From an uncultured Bacteroidota bacterium (GTDB taxonomy: Bacteria > Bacteroidota > Bacteroidia > Chitinophagales > Chitinophagaceae), in the NCBI GenBank assembly GCA_903912405.1, contig CAIWHF010000030.1:1-27337 (forward strand): a DNA stretch of 27,337 nt. Direction: 5' to 3'. Below, in pieces: positions 1 through 7,840 of this stretch (its first letter is position 1; every line of letters begins with the position of its first letter). Under the pieces are notes generated by a model. It saw only the letters and a program-made list of their open reading frames with translations. It ran no database searches and had not been told where the DNA came from. The position numbers were made by a program, and so were the translations under genes.

Positions 1-16
1 AAAAAATAGCAATAAT

Positions 17-50
17 AAAAAAGTCCCGCAGTTTACTGCGGGACTTTTTT
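17..50 (-). terminator. Rho-independent terminator of the first T9SS protein gene
   Basis: A 15-bp perfect inverted repeat (17-31 with 36-50) closes a four-base TTTA loop. The stem has a GC-rich core (GTCCCGCAG/CTGCGGGAC) flanked by A and T runs, so it reads as a terminator in both directions. It lies 20 bases past the stop codon of the minus-strand gene ending at 70. It could also serve a plus-strand gene to the left of the window. Confidence 0.9.
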
Positions 51-69
51 AATCTAAAATAAACTAGAA

Positions 70-1938
70 TTATTTAGCTACTGTAATTTTTTCAGTAAGC
101 GTTCCGTTATTAGTAATGATTTGTACATTATATAAACCATTAGAGAATTGAGCAACTGGAATTTGAATAGCATTCAAACCACTTTCATAAGTAGTAGTAG
201 CTTTTTCAAAAACTATTTTACCCATCATATCAAATACTCTAACACCAACACTCATTGATACTGCATTTCTGAAACCAACTTCTGCATAATCAATAGCAGG
301 GTTAGGGAATACCGACAAGCTAGTCATATTTTCAATGGTATTTACACTAGTTGTTGAAGCTGGTGTAGCATAAGATTGAATGATATCTTTGTTGGTATTG
401 TCTTGAACAAAAGCAACCATATCACTTCCAATTGGATTTGCCCAGAAGTTTAAGCTATTTTGAGTAACACTACCTACTGTATATTTTGCTCTGAACGTAA
501 ATGATTGACTTTGGCCAGCAGTTAAGTTAGCTAAAGAAGTACCATTACCATCAGGGAACATCATGCGCATAATACGAACATAATTTGTTTGCGAAGTTGT
601 ACCAGTATAATTGTATTGTCTTTCTACTGCTGCAACATGTAATTTAAATGGAGTTGTAGTAGTGATATACGGAGTTACTGTTACGGTGCAAATGATAGAG
701 TCAGCACCTTTTAACCAATAAGTACCTGTAATTGCAGCAACTGCAGGATCTGCTTTAGACGCATCAATTTCTGCTTGGTCACCAGCACCACCAGCTAAAC
801 CATTAGTGAAATGATCAGGGATACCTGTAACATTGTAGTAAGTTCTACGTGCAAGTCCAGGAGGGTTATAACTAGGATCTGTACCTGGAGAAGGCCAGTT
901 CATTTGGTATTTTACTACATTGAAACGGCTAGAAGCAACATTTGCATTGTTGGTAACAATTAATGGGTCAAATGTTGAGTTAAAGGATGCACAAGGGGCA
1001 CAAGTAGAAGAAGAAAATTCTTCAATTAAACCACTTTTAGCAACACCTTGAGAAGCACCTGTGAAATTTGCTGTTTTAACATTGTTAGCAGCATTAGGAT
1101 CTGTTACACCATTTACTTGTGTAATAGTTCCAGTGATTGTTAGAGCACCAGTGCTAATACCACTAGCTAAAGTAGTAAAGGTTAAAGTAGTTGCTTGGAA
1201 AGGCATTAAATTTAAACCAGTAAATGTTTGAGAAACGGCTGCGTTAGCACCTATTTTGTAATTTACAGTAACTGCAGTAATGGTTTGAACACCCGCATTG
1301 CTAACCGTAACACTAACTTTTGTATTGTTAGCTGCATATCTTGGGAACGTGATAGCATCGATAGCTGCGTCTTGCATATTGGCAACATTTTCAACAGCTA
1401 CATCATCCAAGAAGAAATAACGTTTGTTATTATTTTCATTTACAAACGCTAAACGCACTGTTTGACCAGCATAAGCTGCCAATGAAATACCTCTTTTAGA
1501 AAAGTCATTAGTGCATTGTGCATTAAATAAAGAAGTTGTGAAAGCAGCAGCAGTTGTGCCAGCTGAAGGAGAAATCATAATTTTAATAAAATCATTACCA
1601 GTAGTTGGTGTGTAATCAGACCAAGATAATACTGGATTACCGGTAGCAGGTACGGTAAAAGATGGAGTAATGATCCAACGGCTAGCAGCTCCTGTTGGAG
1701 AGAAATAGCTCGGTGTAATTAATGAAGAATCTGCAGTAGCTGTTAAATAGTTAGCATATGCATTGGAAGTTAATGCTGGTGTTAAAGCAGTTCCAAAATA
1801 AGAAGAAACAGGAAGGTTGTTATCGTTCTTAATTTGAATCCAGGTTGTTGGTATGCCTGCATTAAAATTTTCTGTCCAAAGTTGCGCATGTGCATTTGCT
1901 GCAACTAATAAAGACATAGCTAGTAATAGTTTTTTCAT
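70..1938 (-). CDS. T9SS-sorted secreted protein with choice-of-anchor J and Omp28/thioredoxin-like domains
   Basis: A 622-residue exported protein. A signal peptide (1-18, ending AHAQ) is followed by a choice-of-anchor J (cleaved-adhesin) type region, about 20-185, with W/F-rich beta strands and the FFLDDV motif typical of that fold. A CARDB-like beta-sandwich follows (about 190-295). Then comes an Omp28-like, thioredoxin-type region (about 300-520) starting LIEEFSSSTCAPC with a CxxC pair (C313, C316). The end (about 545-622) is a type A T9SS sorting domain with FPNPA, a G-rich turn and a terminal EKITVAK strand. By family knowledge it crosses the outer membrane through T9SS and is surface-attached or released. 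The CxxC suggests disulfide chemistry or only a retained fold, and the substrate is unknown. It has its own promoter (TAATTTTG, 1987-1980) and terminator, so it is transcribed apart from its upstream paralogue. Confidence 0.88.
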   Translation of the reverse strand: MKKLLLAMSLLVAANAHAQLWTENFNAGIPTTWIQIKNDNNLPVSSYFGTALTPALTSNAYANYLTATADSSLITPSYFSPTGAASRWIITPSFTVPATGNPVLSWSDYTPTTGNDFIKIMISPSAGTTAAAFTTSLFNAQCTNDFSKRGISLAAYAGQTVRLAFVNENNNKRYFFLDDVAVENVANMQDAAIDAITFPRYAANNTKVSVTVSNAGVQTITAVTVNYKIGANAAVSQTFTGLNLMPFQATTLTFTTLASGISTGALTITGTITQVNGVTDPNAANNVKTANFTGASQGVAKSGLIEEFSSSTCAPCASFNSTFDPLIVTNNANVASSRFNVVKYQMNWPSPGTDPSYNPPGLARRTYYNVTGIPDHFTNGLAGGAGDQAEIDASKADPAVAAITGTYWLKGADSIICTVTVTPYITTTTPFKLHVAAVERQYNYTGTTSQTNYVRIMRMMFPDGNGTSLANLTAGQSQSFTFRAKYTVGSVTQNSLNFWANPIGSDMVAFVQDNTNKDIIQSYATPASTTSVNTIENMTSLSVFPNPAIDYAEVGFRNAVSMSVGVRVFDMMGKIVFEKATTTYESGLNAIQIPVAQFSNGLYNVQIITNNGTLTEKITVAK

Positions 1939-1979
1939 TTTAGTTTATTTAGATTGTAAATGTAAATAAATTATTAATT

Positions 1980-1987
1980 CAAAATTA
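1980..1987 (-). promoter_or_regulatory. Bacteroidota -7 box for the first T9SS protein gene
   Basis: On the minus strand this reads TAATTTTG, a full match to the TAnnTTTG -7 consensus. It lies 41 bases before the ATG and predicts a leader of about 36 bases. It sits just past the terminator of the upstream gene (1997-2035), as expected for a separate transcription unit. No clear -33 TTG is visible at the usual spacing. Confidence 0.55.
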
Positions 1988-1996
1988 CTTTTTAGT

Positions 1997-2035
1997 AAAA
2001 TAAAAAAGTCCCGAATTTCGGGACTTTTTTATTTT
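1997..2035 (-). terminator. Rho-independent terminator of the second T9SS protein gene
   Basis: A long perfect hairpin (1997-2014 with 2018-2035) whose core GTCCCGA/TCGGGAC is flanked by AAAAAA and TTTTTT. It lies 13 bases past the stop of the minus-strand gene ending at 2048. The core is nearly the same as that of the terminator at 17-50. Confidence 0.9.
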
Positions 2036-2047
2036 GTTTAAGATGGA

Positions 2048-3844
2048 TTACTTAATTACAGAAATGCGTTGCGTTAAAGTACCATTTTCTGCATCTATTC
2101 TAATGCTATAAATACCTGTATTTAAATTAGTTGTATTGATTTCAACAGTGCTTAAACCAGCATTAAATTGGCTGTTAGAAACCGTTTGAACTAATTGTCC
2201 TAATTGATCATAAACTGCAATCGTCAAGTTGCTTGCTTTTTCTAATGAGAAGTTCAATTTTGCCATGTCTTTTGCAGGATTTGGATATACCGTAAGTTCA
2301 GATAAACCGTTGATTTTATCAACACTTAATGAAGATGCTGTTTTAAACCATCTGCTTTCGCCTTTACCATATTGACCATTAGACGTGATTAAAGCAACAG
2401 GAGGATTTTGTCCATAAAGTTTGTAGCCACCCACACCTGTACCTGCATTTACGCCATCGCCATATGCATCAGCAACATCTAAACGATAGCATTTATTAGG
2501 GCTTACCGTAAATGATTTTGAATGCAATAATATACCAGAAGCAGATAAGTCGGTCCATGGTCCGTCTTGTGCTACAATGGTATTCGCAGCTTCATCATAT
2601 AATTTCCACGTACACTCAGATCCATATTGGTCTTGCGTAAAGTCCATGGTCATGAATGAAGATTGATCTATAAGTGTAGTTAATAAAATAGCCGATTTAG
2701 CTAAGGTATTGTTAGCTGCGTTTTGATCCGCTGCTCCATTTACATTACCTACGGTTACATTTAAGGTGTTTGTGGTGGTAGGGGTAAAAGTGATGGTTGG
2801 TAAAGTGATTTCTAAAGACGTTGCAGGAGGAATACTGCCATTGAACGTATAATTGCTATTGGTTCCGCCATTAACGTTATAAGTTAAGTTAGCAGATGTA
2901 ATGATACTGCTACCATTATTGTAAATTCTTGTCTTAGGATTTAAAACGCCAGCACATACCGTTGCTTCCGAAGTAACCGTTTGAACTTGTGCATCTTTTG
3001 AATAAGCAAAACCACTTAATGTGATAGGACCATAAGCACCTGAAATAATTTCAGTATTTGATTCTGCAACAAAAGCAACTAATTCTAAATTACCCAACTG
3101 CGGTGTGTTGTTTACAAATTGTGCAGGGATCGTATAGGTATATTGTTTTTGCACTAAGGTACCAGAAGTAGTTGTAGATAATACTTCACCCATTGCACTT
3201 GTATTTAATACTTTACGCAACATGTGTTGGTGATTGTATGTTCCGTCTGCATTGATTTGAGTAGGGTTGTAATTACCATAGTTAGATTGTGGTCCTACAA
3301 CATTGTTTTCTAATAACATAACCGTCAAATTGTTGGTAGAAGCCGGGCTTGCACCTGTATAGTATACTTCTACATTTACTGTTAATAAACGAGAGGTAAC
3401 ATCTAAAGTTCCTTGTAAAGCTACATTTACATAAGAAGATTGTGCTAATGTTTGTGTAGCATATTGTGCCCATACACCACGACTCATTGTAATAGCAGTA
3501 CCTGTATAAACGTGACGGTTCATAGAACCCGTAGGGTAACCAGTGATACCCATCGTTGAAATAGCAGCAATAGCATTACCTTCAGCTGTTCTGTAATCTG
3601 GTTCAGAGCCACTTGGTGTTGCATAGCCACCCGTATGTATGTTGATTGGAATTACTTTTCCTGGCGTGTTAGCAGCTTTAATATCATTTGCAATTTTATG
3701 TCCATCAGGGCAATAGCCACAGTGGATGCCTGTAAATTCTTCCAATACCACCGTTTTGTTGGATGGAGCAGTACTAACAGGTAATTGAGCGTAAGCCATA
3801 ACGTTCAAAGCTACAGCAAAACTAGAAAGTAATAGTTTCTTCAT
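2048..3844 (-). CDS. Omp28-related T9SS-sorted outer membrane/secreted protein
   Basis: A 598-residue exported protein with a signal peptide (1-19, ending AYAQ). The Omp28 domain (about 30-275) begins VVLEEFTGIHCGYCPDG with a CxxC pair (C42, C45), the hallmark of Bacteroidota Omp28-like thioredoxin-fold proteins. A CARDB-like region (about 285-385) follows, then a beta domain with DQYGSECTW and DAYGDGV motifs that is common in T9SS cargo (about 390-500). A type A T9SS sorting domain (about 520-598) has VYPNPAKD and ends QRISVIK. The protein is predicted at the cell surface; its function is unknown. Compared with the neighbour at 70-1938 the domain order is shuffled (Omp28 module first here, in the middle there), so the pair look like paralogues built from the same modules. 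A terminator follows directly; no convincing -7 box was seen upstream. Confidence 0.88.
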   Translation of the reverse strand: MKKLLLSSFAVALNVMAYAQLPVSTAPSNKTVVLEEFTGIHCGYCPDGHKIANDIKAANTPGKVIPINIHTGGYATPSGSEPDYRTAEGNAIAAISTMGITGYPTGSMNRHVYTGTAITMSRGVWAQYATQTLAQSSYVNVALQGTLDVTSRLLTVNVEVYYTGASPASTNNLTVMLLENNVVGPQSNYGNYNPTQINADGTYNHQHMLRKVLNTSAMGEVLSTTTSGTLVQKQYTYTIPAQFVNNTPQLGNLELVAFVAESNTEIISGAYGPITLSGFAYSKDAQVQTVTSEATVCAGVLNPKTRIYNNGSSIITSANLTYNVNGGTNSNYTFNGSIPPATSLEITLPTITFTPTTTNTLNVTVGNVNGAADQNAANNTLAKSAILLTTLIDQSSFMTMDFTQDQYGSECTWKLYDEAANTIVAQDGPWTDLSASGILLHSKSFTVSPNKCYRLDVADAYGDGVNAGTGVGGYKLYGQNPPVALITSNGQYGKGESRWFKTASSLSVDKINGLSELTVYPNPAKDMAKLNFSLEKASNLTIAVYDQLGQLVQTVSNSQFNAGLSTVEINTTNLNTGIYSIRIDAENGTLTQRISVIK

Positions 3845-3912
3845 GTTTTAGTTTTTAGATATTAAAAATAGGAAATAAAATTGGAAAAAAGGCAGGTTCT
3901 AAAAAAATCTAG

Positions 3913-3920
3913 TACCTTTG
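3913..3920 (+). promoter_or_regulatory. Bacteroidota -7 box driving the TPP-riboswitch transcript
   Basis: TACCTTTG matches TAnnTTTG exactly. The predicted transcription start (about 3925) falls a few bases before the first conserved base of the THI element at 3931, as needed for the riboswitch to be complete in the mRNA. No good -33 TTG is present at standard spacing. Confidence 0.6.
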
Positions 3921-3925
3921 AACTC

Positions 3926-4004
3926 TAATTACGGGGTGCCTTAATATACCAGGCTGAGATCATACCCGCTGAACCTCGACCAGGTAATGCTGGTTAGGAA
4001 AACA
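3926..4004 (+). ncRNA. TPP riboswitch (THI element)
   Basis: All conserved blocks of the thiamine pyrophosphate aptamer are present in order: GGGGTGCC (3933-3940), GGCTGAGAT (3952-3960), ACCCGCTGAACCT (3964-3976), and the P4/P5 arm ACCAG-GTAATG-CTGGT followed by TAGGAA. Binding of TPP is expected to lower expression of the downstream gene. The expression platform is not obvious. An 8-bp inverted repeat at 4036-4053 and the A/T-rich leader up to the ATG at 4105 are the candidate parts. Outer limits are approximate because P1 is weak. Confidence 0.93.
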
Positions 4005-4035
4005 AAAAAACTTCAGCGATTTTATGATTATTTAT

Positions 4036-4053
4036 ATTGATTTGAAAATCAAT
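4036..4053 (+). promoter_or_regulatory. Inverted repeat in the leader after the TPP aptamer
   Basis: ATTGATTT and AAATCAAT form an 8-bp complementary pair separated by GA. It lies between the aptamer and the start codon, where an expression platform would be, but it has no T run directly after it. It could act in alternative pairing rather than as a classical terminator. Confidence 0.35.
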
Positions 4054-4104
4054 TAAATAAGTCAATTTATTGAGCATATCCTGTTTTCTAAAAAATATAT
4101 TGAT

Positions 4105-6300
4105 ATGAAAAAAACAGTATTTGTCTTTTTATTACTAGGCCCTATTTTCAGCTTTGCGCAATCTACTGACAGCCTAGTGCTAAAATCTTTAAATCCGGTT
4201 GCCGTTAATGCTTCAGCCGCAATTCGTGCTACGGATAAGGATCCTTTTGCTGCTACAACGCTATCAGAAAAGACCATTCAAAAAAACAATAACGCTCAAG
4301 ATTTGCCTTATCTCTTGCAATATCTTCCAAGTGTAGTAGTAGGCTCTGATGCCGGCACCGGTTTTGGATATACCAATATGCGTGTAAGAGGTACTGATGG
4401 AACGCGCATTAATGTTACGTTAAATGGAGTACCGGTAAATGATGCTGAATCGCAAGCAACCTATTTTGTAGATTTTGCCGATATAGCGAGTTCTACTAAT
4501 TCTATACAATTGCAACGAGGAGTTGGTACCTCTACAAATGGTCCCGGCGCTTTTGGTGCCACTTTGAGTATGCAAACCATCGATCAAGAGGCTGCTCCTA
4601 AACTAAGTATTCAAGCGGTAGTTGGTTCTTTAAATACAAGCAAATGGTGTGCCAAATGGCAAAGTGCTCGTTTGAAAAACGGATTACAATTTGGATGGCG
4701 TGCTTCTAAATTAAATTCAGATGGCTATATCAATAGAAGTGCGAGCGATTTAAATGCTATGCAATTTAATATGAGTTGGCTTCAAAGTCCTACTACCAAA
4801 TGGAGTGCAATGATTATGAGAGGTAAAGAAAAAACCGGACAAGCTTGGGATGGAGTGCCAGAGGATTCTCTAAAAACAAATAGAACCTACAATGGCTTAG
4901 GTATTAAAGAAGATGGCACTTATTATAATAATCAAACCGATAACTATCAACAAACCTATTATCAAGCTTTTTATGATAAAACATTAACCCATCAGGCAAC
5001 TCTGCACGCAGGGCTTTTTCTTACCACCGGCAAAGGGTTTTATGAAGAATATAAACAAGATCAATATTATGAATCGTATCACCTTCCTAATTTTATTAGC
5101 TCCAACAACGACACATTCATTGCTACTAGCTTAGTGCGCCAATTATGGTTGGATAATAAAAACTATGGTGCATTGTTTTCCTATAATCAAGTTTTTAATA
5201 AATGTAATTTGACTTTGGGTGGTATTGTATCGCAATATGAAGGCCAACATTATGGATTGGTAAAATGGGCCACTCAGGGAATTCCTGCCGACTATAAATG
5301 GTATCAATTAAGCTCTTTGAAAAAAGATGCTAATGTGTATGCCAAAGCGCGCTATCATTTTTCTGATCAGTTGATTGGTTTTGCCGAATTGCAATATCGA
5401 TCTGCTTCTTATGAAATGAATGGGTTTAGAAAAAACACCGATTTGCATCCTACCGCTTCGTATCAGTTTCTAAATCCTAAAATGGGTATTACCTATTTTG
5501 TGAAAAAGACCAATACGCTGATGGAAAAAGTATATGCGTCGATTGCTGTTGCTAATAAAGAACCCAATAGAGATGATTTTGAAACGTCTACGCAGCAAAT
5601 GCCTAAAGCAGAACATTTAACAGATGTAGAATTGGGCTATGAGTACACGCATATAAAAGCACAATTTGCAGCAAATTTTTATTTTATGAATTACAAAAAT
5701 CAATTAGTAAATAATGGTAAAATAAATGATGTGGGGGCCTATACGCGTGTGAATGTTGATCAAAGTTATAGAGCAGGTTTAGAATTACAAGGCGCTTATG
5801 TGATCAATAAAAAATTCAATCTATTTGCCAATCTTACACTTTCAAAAAATAAAATAAAAGCTATTAACGAATTTATAGATGACTATGATTCCTCAACACA
5901 ACGTATAGTAGCACACACCAATACGGATATTATTTTGTCGCCAAATGTAGTAGCGGCAGCGGGTTTGCATGCGTTAGTTTATCAAAATAAAACGAAAACA
6001 ATAGATGTGGATGTGTTGGGTAAACATGTTGGTCAACAGTATTTAGATAATACATCTAATGCATCAAGAAGCATAGCGGCGTATACGGTAACCGATCTAA
6101 AATCAAGTTTCACTTGGGTAACCAAAAATGCAGCTAGCATTCGTTTACAAGCATCGGTAACTAATATTTTTAATCGTGCATATGAAGCAAGCGGGTATAA
6201 TTTCAACTATTATTATGGTGGTCAGTTGAGTACAAATAATGTTTATTATCCGCAAGCAAAAAGAATGCTCTTGTTGAGCATTTTATGGCAGATAAAATAG
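4105..6300 (+). CDS. TonB-dependent outer membrane receptor, probably for thiamine or a precursor
   Basis: A 731-residue TonB-dependent receptor with a signal peptide (1-19, ending FSFAQ). A possible TonB box region (LNPVAVNAS, about 29-37) precedes a plug domain (about 45-165) with QDLPYLLQYLPS, the MRVRGTDG motif, LNGVPVND and the IQLQRGVGTS/GPGAFGATL signature. The rest is a 22-strand type beta barrel ending PQAKRMLLLSILWQIK. There is no SusC-type N-terminal carboxypeptidase-like domain and no SusD partner. The TPP riboswitch in its leader ties it to thiamine status. THI-controlled TonB receptors in Bacteroidota have been proposed to import thiamine or its pyrimidine/thiazole parts. The inner-membrane transporter often found beside such receptors is absent here. 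The receptor class is certain; the ligand is inferred from the riboswitch. Confidence 0.9.
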   Translation: MKKTVFVFLLLGPIFSFAQSTDSLVLKSLNPVAVNASAAIRATDKDPFAATTLSEKTIQKNNNAQDLPYLLQYLPSVVVGSDAGTGFGYTNMRVRGTDGTRINVTLNGVPVNDAESQATYFVDFADIASSTNSIQLQRGVGTSTNGPGAFGATLSMQTIDQEAAPKLSIQAVVGSLNTSKWCAKWQSARLKNGLQFGWRASKLNSDGYINRSASDLNAMQFNMSWLQSPTTKWSAMIMRGKEKTGQAWDGVPEDSLKTNRTYNGLGIKEDGTYYNNQTDNYQQTYYQAFYDKTLTHQATLHAGLFLTTGKGFYEEYKQDQYYESYHLPNFISSNNDTFIATSLVRQLWLDNKNYGALFSYNQVFNKCNLTLGGIVSQYEGQHYGLVKWATQGIPADYKWYQLSSLKKDANVYAKARYHFSDQLIGFAELQYRSASYEMNGFRKNTDLHPTASYQFLNPKMGITYFVKKTNTLMEKVYASIAVANKEPNRDDFETSTQQMPKAEHLTDVELGYEYTHIKAQFAANFYFMNYKNQLVNNGKINDVGAYTRVNVDQSYRAGLELQGAYVINKKFNLFANLTLSKNKIKAINEFIDDYDSSTQRIVAHTNTDIILSPNVVAAAGLHALVYQNKTKTIDVDVLGKHVGQQYLDNTSNASRSIAAYTVTDLKSSFTWVTKNAASIRLQASVTNIFNRAYEASGYNFNYYYGGQLSTNNVYYPQAKRMLLLSILWQIK

Positions 6301-6335
6301 TGTGAACAGTCGTTTTATAAACAAGGATTATAGGA

Positions 6336-6380
6336 CTATAACAGAAATTAGTGTAGGCTAGTATGCTAATGCTGTTATAG
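6336..6380. promoter_or_regulatory. Inverted repeat overlapping the persulfide dioxygenase promoter
   Basis: CTATAACAG (6336-6344) and CTGTTATAG (6372-6380) are perfect 9-base complements, with an inner ATTAG/CTAAT pair (6347-6351, 6366-6370). The right arm runs into the -7 box at 6378 and the centre covers the -33 area, a good layout for an operator. As RNA it could also be a weak terminator for the TonB receptor gene, but there is no strong T run after it. Confidence 0.5.
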
Positions 6381-6385
6381 TTTTG
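6378..6385 (+). promoter_or_regulatory. Bacteroidota -7 box for the MBL/rhodanese gene
   Basis: TAGTTTTG matches TAnnTTTG. The predicted transcription start near 6390 gives a leader of about 22 bases before the ATG at 6413. This argues against an in-frame TTG start at 6383, which would overlap the promoter box. Confidence 0.6.
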
Positions 6386-6412
6386 TACCTTGTGAAAAAA
6401 TTTATTTCGACT

Positions 6413-7813
6413 ATGTTTATTAAACAATTATATACCAATTGCTTGAGTGAAGCTGCTTATTTTGTAGCGAGTGAAGGAGTAGCTATTGTGATTGATCCGT
6501 TAAGAGATATTGATGCTTATTTGGCACTAGCTAAAGAACAAAATTCGGTTATAAAGTATATTTTCGAAACGCATTTTCATGCCGATTTTGTAAGCGGTCA
6601 TTTAGAATTAGCCCAAGCAACAGGGGCTACGATTGTGTATGGACCTGATGCAGAAACCGCTTTTAAAACACACCATGCTGCAGATGGAGAAGTTTTTACG
6701 ATTGGTAAATTACGTTTGCGCGTAATGCATACACCTGGCCATACCTTAGAAAGCACATGCTATGTTTTGCAAGATGAGCATCAAAAAGATTATTGTGTAT
6801 TTACGGGCGATACTTTATTCGTTGGTGATGTGGGGCGCCCCGATTTATTCTCGGGCAATTTGAGTAAAGAAGAACTTGCAGGTTATTTATACGATTCTTT
6901 GCATAGTAAAATTATTAAACTAGAAGACCACGTATTGGTGTATCCTGCACACGGACCAGGATCTGCATGTGGCAAAAACTTAGGCCCTAATACACACAGT
7001 AGTATAGGCGAACAAAAACAAACTAACTATGCCTTAGCACCGCAAAGCAAAGAAGCATTTGTAGCAGCTGTCACTACGGGATTAAATGCCCCACCCGCTT
7101 ATTTTCCTATCAATGCATCGATTAATAAAAAAGGCTATGATAGTTTAGATGCTATTAAAACAAAAGGTTTAAAGGCCTTATCAATTGCGGAGTTTAAAGA
7201 AGAAGTAGCTCAAGGTGCCTTAATTTTAGATACCCGCAAAGCAACTGAATTTACCGAGGGGTTTATTCCAGAATCTATTAGTATTGGTTTAGATGGTCGA
7301 TTTGCAGAGTGGGCAGGCACGCTCTTCCCCTTTCAACAAGCGATTGTATTAGTAACCGAAGCAGGTAAAGAAGAAGAAACTTTAATTCGTTTAGCACGGG
7401 TAGGCCTCGATACGATACATGGATATTTGAAAGGTGGTTATGAAGCTTGGGAAGCGGCTAATGAAAAAATTGATATTATTATCGATGTAGATACCGAAGA
7501 ATTAGCCTTAGATATTCCACATGATCCTAAATTAGAAATCATAGATGTGCGCAAGCAAGCAGAGTTTGATGCGGGCCATATTGTTGCGGCTAATTTGATG
7601 CCTTTAGATACTTTAATTGATCCCTTACATTTATCGGTGATAGATACCGAAGCTAATTTGTATGTACATTGCGCCGGTGGCTATCGATCGGTTATTGCAT
7701 GTTCCTTATTAAAACGACAAGGATTTCATAATGTACGCAACGTATTGGGTGGCTGGACGGCTATCAAGGAAGTCAACGAAATTCCTAAAGAAATGAGTAG
7801 TATTATGAATTAA
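6413..7813 (+). CDS. MBL-fold persulfide dioxygenase-like protein with two rhodanese domains
   Basis: A 466-residue cytoplasmic protein. The metallo-beta-lactamase domain (about 1-230) has the ETHE1-type motif HFHAD (H54, H56, D58), HTPGHT (H110), TGDTLFVGDVGRPD (D133) and YPAHG (H180). H54, H110 and D133 match the three iron ligands of persulfide dioxygenases. Two rhodanese modules follow. The first (about 255-350) lacks the active-site cysteine, having VTEAGKEE in its place. The second (about 360-455) has the cysteine loop CAGGYRS (C420). By analogy with MBL-rhodanese fusions such as staphylococcal CstB, it should oxidise low-molecular-weight persulfides to sulfite and transfer sulfane sulfur. 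The ATG at 6413 is chosen because it gives the family N-terminus (FIKQLYTNCLSEAAY) and suits the promoter. It stands alone, with an inverted repeat at its promoter and a terminator after it. Confidence 0.9.
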   Translation: MFIKQLYTNCLSEAAYFVASEGVAIVIDPLRDIDAYLALAKEQNSVIKYIFETHFHADFVSGHLELAQATGATIVYGPDAETAFKTHHAADGEVFTIGKLRLRVMHTPGHTLESTCYVLQDEHQKDYCVFTGDTLFVGDVGRPDLFSGNLSKEELAGYLYDSLHSKIIKLEDHVLVYPAHGPGSACGKNLGPNTHSSIGEQKQTNYALAPQSKEAFVAAVTTGLNAPPAYFPINASINKKGYDSLDAIKTKGLKALSIAEFKEEVAQGALILDTRKATEFTEGFIPESISIGLDGRFAEWAGTLFPFQQAIVLVTEAGKEEETLIRLARVGLDTIHGYLKGGYEAWEAANEKIDIIIDVDTEELALDIPHDPKLEIIDVRKQAEFDAGHIVAANLMPLDTLIDPLHLSVIDTEANLYVHCAGGYRSVIACSLLKRQGFHNVRNVLGGWTAIKEVNEIPKEMSSIMN

Positions 7814-7840
7814 AAAAAGGTGCAATTGCACCTTTTTTTT
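7812..7840. terminator. Bidirectional terminator between convergent MBL/rhodanese and murA genes
   Basis: The perfect palindrome AAAGGTGCA/TGCACCTTT is flanked by A and T runs, so it is a terminator on both strands. The stop codons of both convergent genes overlap its flanks (TAA at 7811-7813 on plus; TAA at 7841-7839 on minus), so the two transcripts share one very compact 3' end. Confidence 0.9.

Noticed and set aside
6383..6412. An upstream TTG start for the MBL/rhodanese protein
   Set aside because: It would begin inside the -7 promoter box and adds a non-family extension; ATG 6413 gives the conserved N-terminus.
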